Assembly (NCBI GenBank): GCA_963818645.1
Contig: CAWFTF010000007.1
Coordinates: forward strand, 1-64,000
Reading direction: 5' to 3'
Length of the DNA: 64,000 bases
Source of the DNA: Gp6-AA40 sp963818645
GTDB lineage: Bacteria > Acidobacteriota > Vicinamibacteria > Vicinamibacterales > UBA2999
A program made the position numbers and the translations under genes. The notes below the pieces were generated by a model. The model saw only the letters and a program-made list of their open reading frames with translations. It did not search any database and was not told the DNA's origin. How positions within the stretch are numbered: position 1 is the stretch's first letter; each line of letters begins with the position of its first letter. Below are positions 1 through 8,636 of the stretch, piece by piece.

Positions 1-2
1 CC

Positions 3-500
3 GGGTTCGCGCCCTCGGTGTCGCTCTCGAACGTCAAGGACCAGGAAACGATCCACCTGCGTGTCGCGATTGCCGGCGGCACGGCGACGGTGCAGAGCGA
101 GGTGCGCGGCAACGGCGCGGGCAAACTGGTGTTGTGCCACCGCGAGGGCAACGGGGGTTACCACCCCATCGACGTAAGCGTCAATGCCGAACGCGCTCAC
201 CGTGCCCACGGCGACGCAACGCCTGGCGAGCCCGTGCCTGCGGATCCCACCAGAGTGTTCGATGCCGCATGTGGAGTGATCCCGCCGGTCGACAGCGGTG
301 GCACCGGTTCGGACGTGGAGAAGGACCGTGGTGGGCAGAAGGTTCAGCTCTGTCATCGCACCGGCAATGGGCAGGACCACGCGATCAGCGTGAGCGACAG
401 CGCCGAGCGGGCGCACCGCGCGCACGGAGACGGGATGGTGGGTGAAGCAGTGCCGGGGAGCGCCGGCCGCGTGTTCACGGCGTCATGTGGGGTGCAGTGA
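3..500 (+). CDS. CHxTGN-repeat protein, 5' truncated by window edge
   Basis: The reading frame is open from base 3 through a TGA at 498-500, so the N-terminus lies outside the window. An internal GTG at 18 is possible but unconvincing. Two copies of a roughly 50-residue module are visible. Each begins with a KLVLCHREGN or KVQLCHRTGN block, continues to a conserved AERAHRAHGD block, and ends in a Cys-Gly-Val. A spacer (PPVDSGGTGSDVEKD) separates them. A CHxTG(N/S)...AHxxHGD signature occurs, to my recollection, at the C-terminus of many secreted bacterial proteins of unknown function. The paired Cys and repeated His suggest a metal-bound or disulfide-linked extracellular module, but no function is established. 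The window shows only the tail, so the main domain is unknown. Confidence 0.6.
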   Translation, partial: GFAPSVSLSNVKDQETIHLRVAIAGGTATVQSEVRGNGAGKLVLCHREGNGGYHPIDVSVNAERAHRAHGDATPGEPVPADPTRVFDAACGVIPPVDSGGTGSDVEKDRGGQKVQLCHRTGNGQDHAISVSDSAERAHRAHGDGMVGEAVPGSAGRVFTASCGVQ

Positions 501-524
501 GGCCCTCGACGAGGGTGATGTCAG

Positions 525-592
525 GATTGTTGATTTGAGGATCTTTGATTTAACGATTCGTTGTTGATTGCTGATTCTTGATTCGTGATTCC
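525..592. repeat. GATTNNT heptamer array, left arm
   Basis: Degenerate 7-bp tandem units such as GATTGCT, GATTCTT and GATTCGT fill the gap between two convergent genes and run into the last codons of the four-helix-bundle gene. The reverse complement of this family recurs at 1039-1107, making two inverted arms around that gene. Confidence 0.8.
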
Positions 593-975
593 TTTCGTTT
601 CTCTGCCTGCTGCTTCGCTTCCTTCTGCTTGGCTCTGGCTGTTTCGCGAGACCGCACGAAGATCCGTGTCAGCTCGTCGGCCTCACGCCACAGCGGTCTA
701 GTCTTCGAGCTGGCGCAGATTCCCGCCTCCGCCAAGATCTCGAGCCAGAGCGCAGACTCGTCCACTTCCTCGATAGCGCCAGACAGCTTGTTGATGAAAT
801 CCGCGCGCGATTTGGCGCGACAAACGGCTCGATAGTGCGCGGCGACGGACGTCGCGGCGTCGGTCAATTGCGAGGCAATGTCGCGGTCGATTGGATCTTG
901 TGGAATCGTTCGCGCGAACTGGATGACGTCAACGGCAAACTTCTTCGTCCGGGCTTTGAGCTCCTCGGGCGTCAT
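550..975 (-). CDS. Four-helix-bundle protein (S23/TIGR02436-like)
   Basis: The 141-residue protein matches my recollection of the four-helix-bundle family that includes proteins encoded in 23S rRNA intervening sequences; the DGR accessory protein Avd shares the fold. Visible hallmarks are VIQFARTIPQDPIDRDIASQL, then the Ala-rich SVAAHYRAVCRAKS helix, FINKLSGAIEEVDESALWLE, and a final Arg/Lys-rich helix. The family usually ends near residue 120. Here a basic tail (RIKNQQSTTNR) is simply the translation of the heptamer array at 550-592. Flanking arrays in opposite orientation enclose the gene. The molecular role of the family is not settled; nucleic-acid binding is inferred from basic charge and from the Avd comparison. 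Confidence 0.85.
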   Translation of the reverse strand: MTPEELKARTKKFAVDVIQFARTIPQDPIDRDIASQLTDAATSVAAHYRAVCRAKSRADFINKLSGAIEEVDESALWLEILAEAGICASSKTRPLWREADELTRIFVRSRETARAKQKEAKQQAEKRKESRIKNQQSTTNR

Positions 976-1038
976 GCCGTCGAAACGAGCACGCGCCGTG
1001 CCACTCGGGGATCACGAATGATTCCGTTCGAGCACGCG

Positions 1039-1107
1039 ACGAATCACCGATCAACGATCAAAAATCACCAACGAATCAACAATCAAAGATCGCAAAATCA
1101 CCAATTG
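1039..1107. repeat. GATTNNT heptamer array, right (inverted) arm
   Basis: Units read AATCACC, GATCAAC, AATCAAC and similar, the reverse complement of the array at 525-592. It lies between the four-helix-bundle gene and the 3' end of parE, both on the minus strand. Confidence 0.8.
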
Positions 1108-1131
1108 AGTAAGGCACCGAGCCTCGCAGGC

Positions 1132-3016
1132 TTACAGGTCAAGTTCCTGCGCTTCTTCAGCGCGATCCATGATGAGCGGAAACGCGCCGAGCATCTTTCC
1201 CCATCAGCTCGTTGATCACCCGATCGGTAACGATCTGATCGACGATCTCGACGCGCAGCAGGCGTCGCGTCCTCGGGTTCAGCGTCGTCTCCCACAGCAC
1301 CTTCGGCATGATCTCGCGGAGACCTTTGAACCTGGTGATCTCGGGCGAGCCGCGTCCGTCGGTGTTCCGCTTTTAGAACCGATCGCGATGCGCATCGTCA
1401 AGCGCCCAGTAGGTCTCTTTGCCGATGTCGATGCGGATAGAGCGGTGGCTGCGCCAGTATATTTTGCCGCTCGAGACGAGCTGCGGCAAAGGCGGTACAT
1501 GAACGTCAGCAGCCGCGTTGCGTGTGATGACCGTCGGAATTGGCGTCTGCAAGGATGATGATGCGGCCGTAGCGCAGGCGTGAGAGATTGAAGCTCTCGC
1601 CCATGCCGCACCCGAGGGCGGCGACGAGGTCGGCAAGCTCTGGTGTCGAGCACCTTGGCGAGCGCTATCCCGCCGTGTTCATCACCTTGCCGCGCAGCGG
1701 GAGGATCGCCGGCTTGCCACGGTGCGTCCCTGCTTCGCTGAACCACCGGCCGAATCGCCTTCGACGATGAACAACTCGCCGTCGTCGCGGTTGGCGGTTG
1801 TGCAGTCACTGAGCTTGCCAGGAAGATTCAGGCGCCCGCTCGTTGCCGTTCGGCGCGTGATTGGCCGGAGCCGCGCGAGTGCCTCGCGCGCTCGTGCGGC
1901 CAGGACGACGCGCCCGACGATCGTCTTGGTGATGCTGCGATTGCGATTGAGCCAGTGCTGGAGCGCGGCCGCACGGCGGAGTCCACGATGGACGCCATTT
2001 CAGGGTTGTTCAGGCGATCCTTCGTCTGTCCCTGGAACTGTGGCTCCTCGATGAACAGGCTGGCACACCAGTCAGCCCTTCATGATGTCTTCGGCCGTCA
2101 GCGTGACGCCCTTCGGCCAGAGATTGTGCGTCTCGATGTAATTGCGAACGGCCTTGCCGATGCCAGCGCGCAGGCCATTGTCGTGCGCGCCACCGGACCG
2201 GTCGGGATGCCGTTGACGTAACTCCGCACGTGCTCTCGGTGGACTGGTCGACTGCAGGACCAGATCGAGGCGAGGACCGTTTTCACGTTCGAGCAGGACG
2301 GCGTGTCGTTAACTGGCTTTGAACTGTGGGCGGCGACGATCGACGTAGGAGTTGGAGAGCCTTTCTGATGTTGAAGACCTCCTTGGTGCCCTCGGCCTCG
2401 TTCTCGAACGTGACTCGCACGCCCTTATGGATGTAGCTGACGATCTCGAGCCGCTCTTTGATCAGCGCCGCTTCGAATTCGATCTTCGGGAAGATCGTGG
2501 AATCAGGATGAAAGTAGACGATCGTGCCCGAGCCGCGCGCGGCCCCGACTTTCTTGATCGGGCCGGTCGGCTTGCCACGCTTGAACGTCATCTCCCACTG
2601 AGAGCCGTCACGCTTGACGGTGGCCACGAGCTCGCTGGAGAGTGCATTCACGACGCTCGCGCCGACGCCGTGGAGACCACCGGCTGTTTTGTAATTCCCC
2701 TTCTCGAACTTGCCTCCAGCATGAAGCACAGTGAAGATCACTTCGAGGGCGCTCTTCTTCGTCGCCGGATGCCTGTCGACCGGGATCCCGCGGCCATCGT
2801 CGGCAACGGTGATCGAGTTTCCATCCTTGTGGAGTGTGACGACGATGTTGGAGGCGAAGCCGTTCATCGCCTCGTCAACGGCGTTGTCGAGCACTTCCCA
2901 CACGAGGTGGTGCAGCCCGGCCGTGCCAACGCCGCCGATGGTACATGCCGGGACGTTTGCGAACGGGCTCGAGTCCTTCGAGAACGGTGATGTCTTTTGC
3001 TGTGTGAGTTCGCCAT
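1132..3016 (-). CDS. parE: Topoisomerase IV subunit B (ParE), broken by several frameshifts
   Basis: A 1.9-kb minus-strand locus encodes all of ParE but in changing frames. The start is ATG 3014-3016. TAKDITVLEGLEPVRKRPGMY follows after one indel, and the next frame gives the GHKL ATPase block (VLDNAVDEAMNGF, DDGRGIPVD, GGLHGVGASVVNALS). Further down are the TOPRIM motif ELFIVEGDSAGG (about 1740-1790), IILADANSDGHH and PPLYRIDIGKE-type residues, and the C-terminus IMDRAEEAQELDL ending at TAA 1132-1134. ADANSDG and YRIDIGKE resemble ParE rather than GyrB, and the size (about 628 residues) fits. At least four single-base shifts are needed. All motifs survive, so indel errors are likelier than decay. 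The partner ParC is at 27009-29394. ParE supplies ATP-driven strand passage in chromosome decatenation. Confidence 0.85.
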
Positions 3017-3023
3017 TCAGTCA

Positions 3024-3053
3024 GCAGTAAGCGGTAGACGGTATGCGGTAGGC
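3024..3053. repeat. GTAGGCG heptamer array
   Basis: Four degenerate units (GTAAGCG, GTAGACG, GTATGCG, GTAGGC) sit just upstream of the parE start codon. The same family recurs at 11353-11380, 17892-17950 and, reversed, at 50727-50770. Confidence 0.75.
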
Positions 3054-3098
3054 TTCGGATCCGCTACCTAAGGTAGCATCACACTCGACAAGCGAAGT

Positions 3099-3505
3099 AT
3101 GGGCCGGCTGCTCGCGATCTCTGGCGGCGTCGTCTGGCTCCTGTCGATCGGGCTGATCGCCTTCGCTGTCCATTGGTCCGAGCGCCCACGCGTTCCGCCT
3201 CTCGCCACCGTTCCCACGCTCCTCCGGGAACTGAGCGCCGCTCGCGCGTCGCAGTTCAAGGAAGGCGAGGCCTGGGTGGTCACGAAAGTGACATCGGCTC
3301 ACCACGTGCTCCTGGTCAATATCGATGCGGAACGGGTCGGCGACGCACAGACGATCGCTGCGGAGATCGTCGCGCCGGTCAAGGAACGCGGCTTCGATGA
3401 AATCCTCGGACAGTGTGGCGGACTCACAAGCACAAGCCGTTTGCCGATCGCAGGGTTCAATGGACGCCGAAGGGTGGATACACAGAATTGGTGATGGGTG
3501 ATTAG
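3099..3505 (+). CDS. Small single-pass membrane protein, frameshifted C-terminus
   Basis: From ATG 3099 the protein opens with one hydrophobic segment (LLAISGGVVWLLSIGLIAFAV, residues 4-24), then a soluble Ala/Val-rich domain up to GFDEIL. The original frame continues to a stop at 3494. The neighbouring frame gives RRVQWTPKGGYTELVMGD ending at TAG 3503-3505, which looks like the authentic C-terminus, so one indel near 3410-3450 is probable. I do not recognise the family. The topology suggests an N-terminal anchor with a small domain outside the membrane. It is divergent from parE and convergent with the NYN gene. Confidence 0.5.
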
Positions 3506-3640
3506 TGATTATTGATGTTCTCGGTTGATTGTTGAATGCTGATTGTTGATTCGTACGCCAGGATCACTTCGAACAACTCGCAAATCAACACTCACCAATC
3601 AACAACGATTCAACAATCAAAGATCAGCAAATCATCAATC
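3491..3640. repeat. Inverted pair of GATTNNT heptamer arrays between convergent genes
   Basis: The left arm (about 3491-3553) has units like TGATTGT and TGATTAT. The right arm (about 3580-3640) has the complements AATCAAC, ATTCAAC and AATCATC. About 25 bp separate them. A transcript across this gap could form a long imperfect hairpin. The right arm reaches the stop codon of the NYN gene at 3635. Confidence 0.75.
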
Positions 3641-5073
3641 TGTACGTGCTGACTTCCTCGCACGCGGCTTCGCAGTCTTCGACGCACGCGCACCTGTCGT
3701 CTTTCGTGCACGCGACCGCTTCGGCTTCTCCTCGACTACCGCTTCGGCCTCTGCAAGAACCGTTTCGTCACCCGATTCATCGACGGGCTCTGGCTCGATG
3801 ATCGGCGTCTCGATCACTTCCTCGACGGCCTCTTCAATCGGCGCATCCTGCACGGCCTGTTGCGGCACTTCGACGTCGATCGTCTCGTCGAGCTCCACTG
3901 GCTCCTGGAACTGCGGCGCCGGCCTTGCTACGAGGTTCGGGCCGGGGAACACACGCACGGCACCCTGCCGGTCGCGTTCAATGCGAAGCACGCCCTCTTT
4001 GCCTGCGGCGCGAAGAAGATCGACGACCGACGCGAAGCCTGTACTTGCGTTCGTCGAAGCCTTCGATTGCAGTGCGAAGGAACTGCTTCGCCTGACGCAC
4101 GTGACATCGGGAAACGCGGCGGCGTCTGCGCGTCGTGAATCGCGCGCTGCACCGCCCCGAATGCCGTCCTGCATCGTCATCGGCGACGCAGGCATGGCTT
4201 CCTCGTCTTCGTCCTCTCGCGGCTCTTGTGCGGGGGAGGGGCCGGCCGGCGACTCACTGCCTCGGCGGGTCGTTCAGGTAGCGAGGCGGACACCTCCTCC
4301 ACCTCACTGACGCCATCCTCGTGCGCCTCGACCAGCATGCTGCGTCCGGCGTGCTTCAACGTCACCGCACCACTCTGCGCGACCTTCTCCATGAAGTCGC
4401 GGAAGCTGCTGGCGCCGTACTCGCGCTCGGAGAACGTCGAGTCGAGCTGCAGCAACGTGCTCTTGAGCAGCCCGAGCTGCGGTGTGACTTCTCGTTCGGA
4501 GAGCACCTTGAGCGCTCGCTTGACGATCGGCAGTGCCTTGGAGATGTCGCTGGTCGCAACCGCCGGACGTCCACCTCTCTCGGACGGCCGTCCGCGACTG
4601 CCAACGAGGTTTTCGTACGCGATGAACTCGTGACAGTTCTTCTGCATCGTGACGCTGGTGAACTGGCGGCCACCGACGACGATGACCTTGCGCCCGTACT
4701 GTTTCAGTTTCTCGACGAGTGAGATGAAGTCGCTGTCGCCGCCGACAATGACGAAGGCGTTGATGTGATCGTGGGTGAACGCCATCTCGAGAGCGTCGAG
4801 CGCCATCGTGATGTCGGCGCCGTTCTTGTCCCCGCCGGGCGTCATGTTGCGCTGCACCATGCGGATCGCGTGCTGGGTGAGAAGGCGGCTGTAGTCGCCG
4901 ACACGCTTCCAGTCGCTGTAGGCAATCTTGGTGACGATCTCGCCGCGCTCTTTGATGGCTTCGAGGACGAGGCCGATGTCGAACTGCCCGCCGATGGTGG
5001 ATTTGACGCCGATCTCGACGTTGTCGAAATCGATGAAGACCGCAATGCGGTGACGTGTTTCAGTGGAAGTCAT
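3635..5073 (-). CDS. NYN-domain protein with LOTUS (OST-HTH) domains, frame-broken C-terminal half
   Basis: The intact N-terminal part from ATG 5073 is a NYN/PIN-like (DUF88) domain. AVFIDFDNVEIG carries the first acidic site, DKNGADITMALDALE the second, and FVIVGGDSDFISLVEKLKQYGRKV the third, so the Mg2+ site looks complete. Residues about 195-265 (KALPIVKRALKVLSEREVTPQ to AGRSMLVEAHE) match a LOTUS/OST-HTH winged helix. A second one, recognisable from VDLLRAAGKEGVLRIERDRQG, follows after several single-base shifts between about 4195 and 4020. The protein ends in a Glu-rich stretch and a Lys/Arg/Ala tail (RSRARKTTGARASKTAKPRA). The family cleaves or binds structured RNA. About 479 residues if frames are joined. 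Confidence 0.8.
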
Positions 5074-5248
5074 GGACCTTCTGCCGGCAATTGCGCCGGC
5101 AAGCTGTGGGGCGGGGCGTTCGAGGCTGGTCGGACACCGAGCCGAGTTTGCGTTCTGCTAAGTTCTGCGCCTCATCGGCGGCGGGCTCAAGCGAGAAATC
5201 TGGAGCGATCTCCGCAGCACTTCCATGAGCACGTACCGAAGGGGACGC

Positions 5249-5380
5249 TGGGATTCTATACCGGGATCGGGATTCGGGGCCCGGGATTCGGGATTCGGGA
5301 TCCGGGATTCGGGGTTCGGGGTTCGGGGTTCGGGATTCGGGTTCGGGATTCGGGGGTACGGGGTTCGGGGTCGGGATTGG
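5249..5380. repeat. GGGATTC heptamer array, about 17 units
   Basis: This is the longest array in the window and fills most of the 310-bp gap between the NYN gene and phenylalanine hydroxylase. Units are mainly GGGATTC and GGGGTTC. It ends three bases before the phhA stop codon, on that gene's downstream side and about 180 bp upstream of the NYN start. The remaining 5074-5248 holds no gene that I can support. Confidence 0.9.
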
Positions 5381-5383
5381 CGT

Positions 5384-6280
5384 TCAGACGAGTGAAATAT
5401 CCAGGCGACGAACCAGCGCCTCCAATTCGCTCCTGAGGAACGGAAGCGACGGTGCGACGAACAAGTGATCCTGCATCCGCGACGGGTCGTAGTCGGTGTT
5501 GATCACCACATCGGTGACGAACGGCCGGCGCGTCACGTCTGGTGACATCACAGAGTACGGAATCTCGCCGGTCGACGACAGGATCCCGGCGCCGAACACC
5601 TTCGTTTCCCCCGCCTCTTCGAGCAACCCGAACTCGATGCTGTACCAGCTGAACCTCTTGAGCGCGAGGATGTGCTCACCGGTGTGCGTCGCAGAGACCG
5701 CCTTGCCGATCAGCGCGAGCAACTCCGCATAGTCGTGATTCATGAGTGGCGGCACATGTCCGAGGCAGTCGTGAATCATGTCCGGCTCCGGCGTGAACTC
5801 CGGATGCGAGCCGTGACGAATGAACTGGGTCACAGGAAAGCCACGCGCGCCGATGTACTGGTAAAAAGTTCGATACGGCAGCGCGCCCTCCGCCGGAACG
5901 AGATGCATGTTCGTCTGGCGCTGGACGCGTTCGCTCAGCGTGCGCAGTTGCGGGATCTCCGTCTGCGTGATCGCGAGATCCCGCTTCGCGGCGAGATAGA
6001 TCTCACACGCGTGCCGCACGTGCAGCTCGTTCAGCTTCGGGCTGACCTCGCGCCAGATGCGTGTCTCTTCACGGGTGTATTCGATGAAGGGCGGACCGAG
6101 CCGCTCGAGGCGATGGCGGCGGCAGAGGTCGAACAGTTTCCTTCGCCGCTCGATGTAGGCGTTGTCGCCCAGGCCGGGATGTCCCGGCTCGAGTTCCAGC
6201 TCAGTTGCTTCCGGAGGAGCAACCATCACCTCCGGATCAATCGGGACGCCGTACTCAACTAGCTTCCTGGCTTCCTGCAT
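5384..6280 (-). CDS. phhA: Phenylalanine-4-hydroxylase
   Basis: The 298-residue protein is a single-domain aromatic amino acid hydroxylase, which converts phenylalanine to tyrosine with O2 and a pterin. The Fe(II) triad is clear: PDMIHDCLGHVPP supplies His170 and His175, and WYSIEFGLL supplies Glu216. Spacing is close to that of the animal enzymes (5 and about 40 residues). Upstream are the pterin-site-like GFPVTQFIRHGSHPEFTPEPD residues. There is no N-terminal ACT regulatory domain, as is usual in bacteria. A pterin carbinolamine dehydratase is not visible nearby. The start at ATG 6280 fits. With the tryptophan dioxygenase at 33356 it indicates capacity for aromatic amino acid catabolism. 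Confidence 0.95.
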   Translation of the reverse strand: MQEARKLVEYGVPIDPEVMVAPPEATELELEPGHPGLGDNAYIERRRKLFDLCRRHRLERLGPPFIEYTREETRIWREVSPKLNELHVRHACEIYLAAKRDLAITQTEIPQLRTLSERVQRQTNMHLVPAEGALPYRTFYQYIGARGFPVTQFIRHGSHPEFTPEPDMIHDCLGHVPPLMNHDYAELLALIGKAVSATHTGEHILALKRFSWYSIEFGLLEEAGETKVFGAGILSSTGEIPYSVMSPDVTRRPFVTDVVINTDYDPSRMQDHLFVAPSLPFLRSELEALVRRLDISLV

Positions 6281-6364
6281 GGCCTCGCACCAACACCGAG
6301 TGCGTATGCACCAATGACGCCAGATCCAGTGTAGGCCCTGGCGCGAGGGCGTGCCAGGGGAAGC

Positions 6365-7218
6365 TCAAGGGCGGGCGGGACGTTGCTCGTCCAGGAAATC
6401 AAAGATCTCACTGGCATACGTCAAATACGCACCGAGGTGCGTGCCACCCGGCACCGTCGCATAAGTCGTCGTGACCCCGGCTGCCCTGGCGGCATCCGCC
6501 ATTTGTTTAGACGCCTCGACCGGATTCGTGGTGTCCTGGTCGCCGTGAATGACCATCAGCCGGACCTTTCCCTTGAGGCGGTCGAACGGATAGGAGTCGA
6601 AGACGATCGGCCCGGAGCTGATTACGAGCGCCGCAAAACGCTCGGGTACTTCGCGCCCAGATGCAGCGCACCTGAGCCGGATGGATTCTGGCCGTGAAGA
6701 AAGATGCGTGACGTATCGACGCCGGTACTCCTTCGTCACCAGATCGATCACGTTGAGCACGTCCTGCTCCGCGCGCTCGTTTTCGAGCGGCGTCCAGCCA
6801 TCGGCGGGCGCGGGGCCGTTGGGTCTCGCGATTCGGTACGAGCTGCCGTAGTACGGCTGCCGCAACGGCCGATATCCCATCGGCGTCACCACGAGATATC
6901 CACGCTGCTCTGCCTGCGTGATGAGAGAGTTCGGCTCGCGGTACGGATTGTCCACGCTCTGTCCGGCGCGCAGCGTGACGAGCAGGGGAAGCCTTGCGCC
7001 CGGCTTCCATCGCGACGGCACGAACAGCCGGTACGGATCGATTCAGTCGTGCCGGGAAATTCGTAGACGCGATATTGCTCGCCCGTGTGCTGATACAGCG
7101 GACCGCGAGGATTCGGTTGCAGCGGCGGCGGGGTGGCGGGCGCCGTCTGCGGAGGTGCTTGCGCGAGCACGAGCGACGACCAGCACACGACGATGAACGT
7201 CAGCGCAATTCTTTTCAT
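6365..7218 (-). CDS. Secreted alpha/beta-hydrolase (PHB depolymerase/esterase-like), frameshifted
   Basis: ATG 7218 starts a signal peptide (MKRIALTFIVVCWSSLVLAQ) in one frame. After QYRVYEFPGTTESI the sequence continues in the next frame from PSRWKPGARLPLLVTLRAG to the stop at 6365. A further shift pair is needed around 6660-6740, where IFLHGQNPSGSGALHLGAKYP precedes ERFAALVISSGP. The fold markers are convincing: the ERFAAL helix, the Asp-containing HGDQDTTNP strand turn, and a His in PGGTHLG. The nucleophile elbow reads GQNPSG rather than a normal GxSxG, so activity is uncertain. The ATG overlaps the TGA of the upstream gene by four bases, suggesting translational coupling. About 284 residues if joined. 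Confidence 0.7.
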
Positions 7219-8039
7219 GGCTTCTCAATCGTTTCTTCCGTCTTCACCTCGAAGCGGCGGAACTTGCCGTACGTCGCCTTCCCTCTGAACTCGCCAGCGG
7301 ATGAGCGCGGGTACACGTCTTCCATTACTGCCGGGACGTTGATGCCGAGCTCGTCGTCGAAGACGAACTGCGTCGTCACGCGAATCATGTTCATCGACCC
7401 GCCAACCTGCAGCTCGGTCTTGACTACCCGGCCCGTGTCCTCTTCGATCCACATCAGGCCGCGCGAGAACAGGTCCGTCGCCGCATCCAGCTTGAGGATC
7501 GTCGGGCGCTGGAACTCGACGAATCTGGCAATTCGCACGTTCGGTCCGATCTTCTTGTCGAGACCAGCGAGATTGAAACGAAAGCGGCCCACGTACTGAG
7601 CCTGCAGGAACGCTATCACCAGCAGCGGGTTGCTCAGCGTACCGACGTCCACGAGATTGTGTCGGGCGCTCGCTCGCCCGAGCTCAGACGCACGGCGCAG
7701 CGCACTCGACGATGGTTCGAGAAACAGCTTCATCATCCGGTCCTGCCGGTCGCGAACGGGCTTGCCGTCCACTTCGGCGACGTCGCGGAAGGTCTGCCAC
7801 AGCAGATCGCCTGGATACTTGACCAGCAGGAAATCCGACAACAGCATGCGCTTGCGGTGCGGTATGGTGATCTGCTGCTCGTAGCGCTCTTCGGCGACGA
7901 CGTTCGCAAATCGCTCGATGAACTGGTGCGAGTACACCGTCGCCTTCGGGATGAGCTCCTTGACCGAAGACTCCCGTGCAGCGGACTGGCCGCCGCACAC
8001 CACAACAAGAGCCAGCGCGATCACGAACACGAGCTTCAT
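7215..8039 (-). CDS. Secreted protein of unknown function, coupled to hydrolase
   Basis: I place the start at ATG 8039. The open frame extends further, but only as antisense of the gene at 8103. The protein has a clear signal peptide (MKLVFVIALALVVVCGGQSAA) and a mature part of about 250 residues with mixed beta strands (SDFLLVKYPGDLLWQTFRDV, FVEFQRPTILKLD, LMWIEEDTGRVVKTELQV). The order of strands and the RVVKTEL...VTTQF...GINVPAVMEDVYP pattern recall periplasmic LolA-like lipoprotein-carrier folds common in Acidobacteriota, but this is only a resemblance. It ends in ATGA, overlapping the hydrolase gene. Confidence 0.75.
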   Translation of the reverse strand: MKLVFVIALALVVVCGGQSAARESSVKELIPKATVYSHQFIERFANVVAEERYEQQITIPHRKRMLLSDFLLVKYPGDLLWQTFRDVAEVDGKPVRDRQDRMMKLFLEPSSSALRRASELGRASARHNLVDVGTLSNPLLVIAFLQAQYVGRFRFNLAGLDKKIGPNVRIARFVEFQRPTILKLDAATDLFSRGLMWIEEDTGRVVKTELQVGGSMNMIRVTTQFVFDDELGINVPAVMEDVYPRSSAGEFRGKATYGKFRRFEVKTEETIEKP

Positions 8040-8102
8040 GGCGTGCCCAATATTAGCGCCGTGCGCGTCTCGACGCGCGTGTAATACTGAGGCTCGATCG
8101 CT

Positions 8103-8621
8103 ATGAGTGATGACACGAAGCAGTGCCCGGTCTGTGGCGAAACCATCAAGGCGGCTGCCATCAAATGCCGCTTCTGCAACACAGATCTCGAGGCGTTCAC
8201 GGCCGCCCGGGAGGCCGAGGTCGAGAAGGTGCTGTTCGAGGGGCACCCCGCGGTGATCTACAACGCCGCCCAGTGGCTCCTCGTCGTCGTCACCATCGGC
8301 ATCGCGTACATCGTCTACTGGTTCAAGAGCCGGTCGCTGACCTACGAGATCACCAATCAGCGCATCCGCATCGAGCACGGGCTGTTCTCGAAACTGAAGG
8401 AGAACGTCGAGCTCTTTCGCATCGATGACTTCGATCTCCACAAACCGCTCGGCATGCGGATCGTGGGCCACTGCCAGCTGCACCTCCGGTCATCGGATCC
8501 CGATCAGCCGACAGTGTTCATCTACGGCATCCCTGACCTCGAGCAACTCGCGGACACGCTGCGCGAATGCTCGCTCAGAGAGCGCAAGCGGCGGCGGATC
8601 ACCACGCTGCTCGACGCGTAA
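8103..8621 (+). CDS. Zinc-ribbon and PH-domain membrane protein
   Basis: The N-terminus holds a zinc ribbon (CPVCGETIKAAAIKCRFC, four Cys, residues 8-25). A hydrophobic hairpin (AAQWLLVVVTIGIAYIVYWF) follows, then a bacterial PH-like (YdbT/bPH2) domain. Typical PH-family residues are SLTYEITNQRIRIEHGLFS and the VELFRIDDFDLHKP strand pair, ending with IPDLEQLADTLRE. Such proteins are membrane-associated and of unknown exact role. Starts at ATG 8103, 15 bp upstream of the ATP-grasp gene, probably co-transcribed with it. Confidence 0.85.
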   Translation: MSDDTKQCPVCGETIKAAAIKCRFCNTDLEAFTAAREAEVEKVLFEGHPAVIYNAAQWLLVVVTIGIAYIVYWFKSRSLTYEITNQRIRIEHGLFSKLKENVELFRIDDFDLHKPLGMRIVGHCQLHLRSSDPDQPTVFIYGIPDLEQLADTLRECSLRERKRRRITTLLDA

Positions 8622-8636
8622 GCTGGACTGACGGCC

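Noticed and set aside
1132..3016. Programmed frameshifting in parE
   Set aside because: At least four shifts would be needed, in both directions, without slippery sites. Indel errors are simpler.
5249..5380. Possible CRISPR array or telomere-like sequence in the GGGATTC tract
   Set aside because: Units are only 7 bp with no spacers of regular length, and no cas genes are present. It belongs with the other heptamer arrays.
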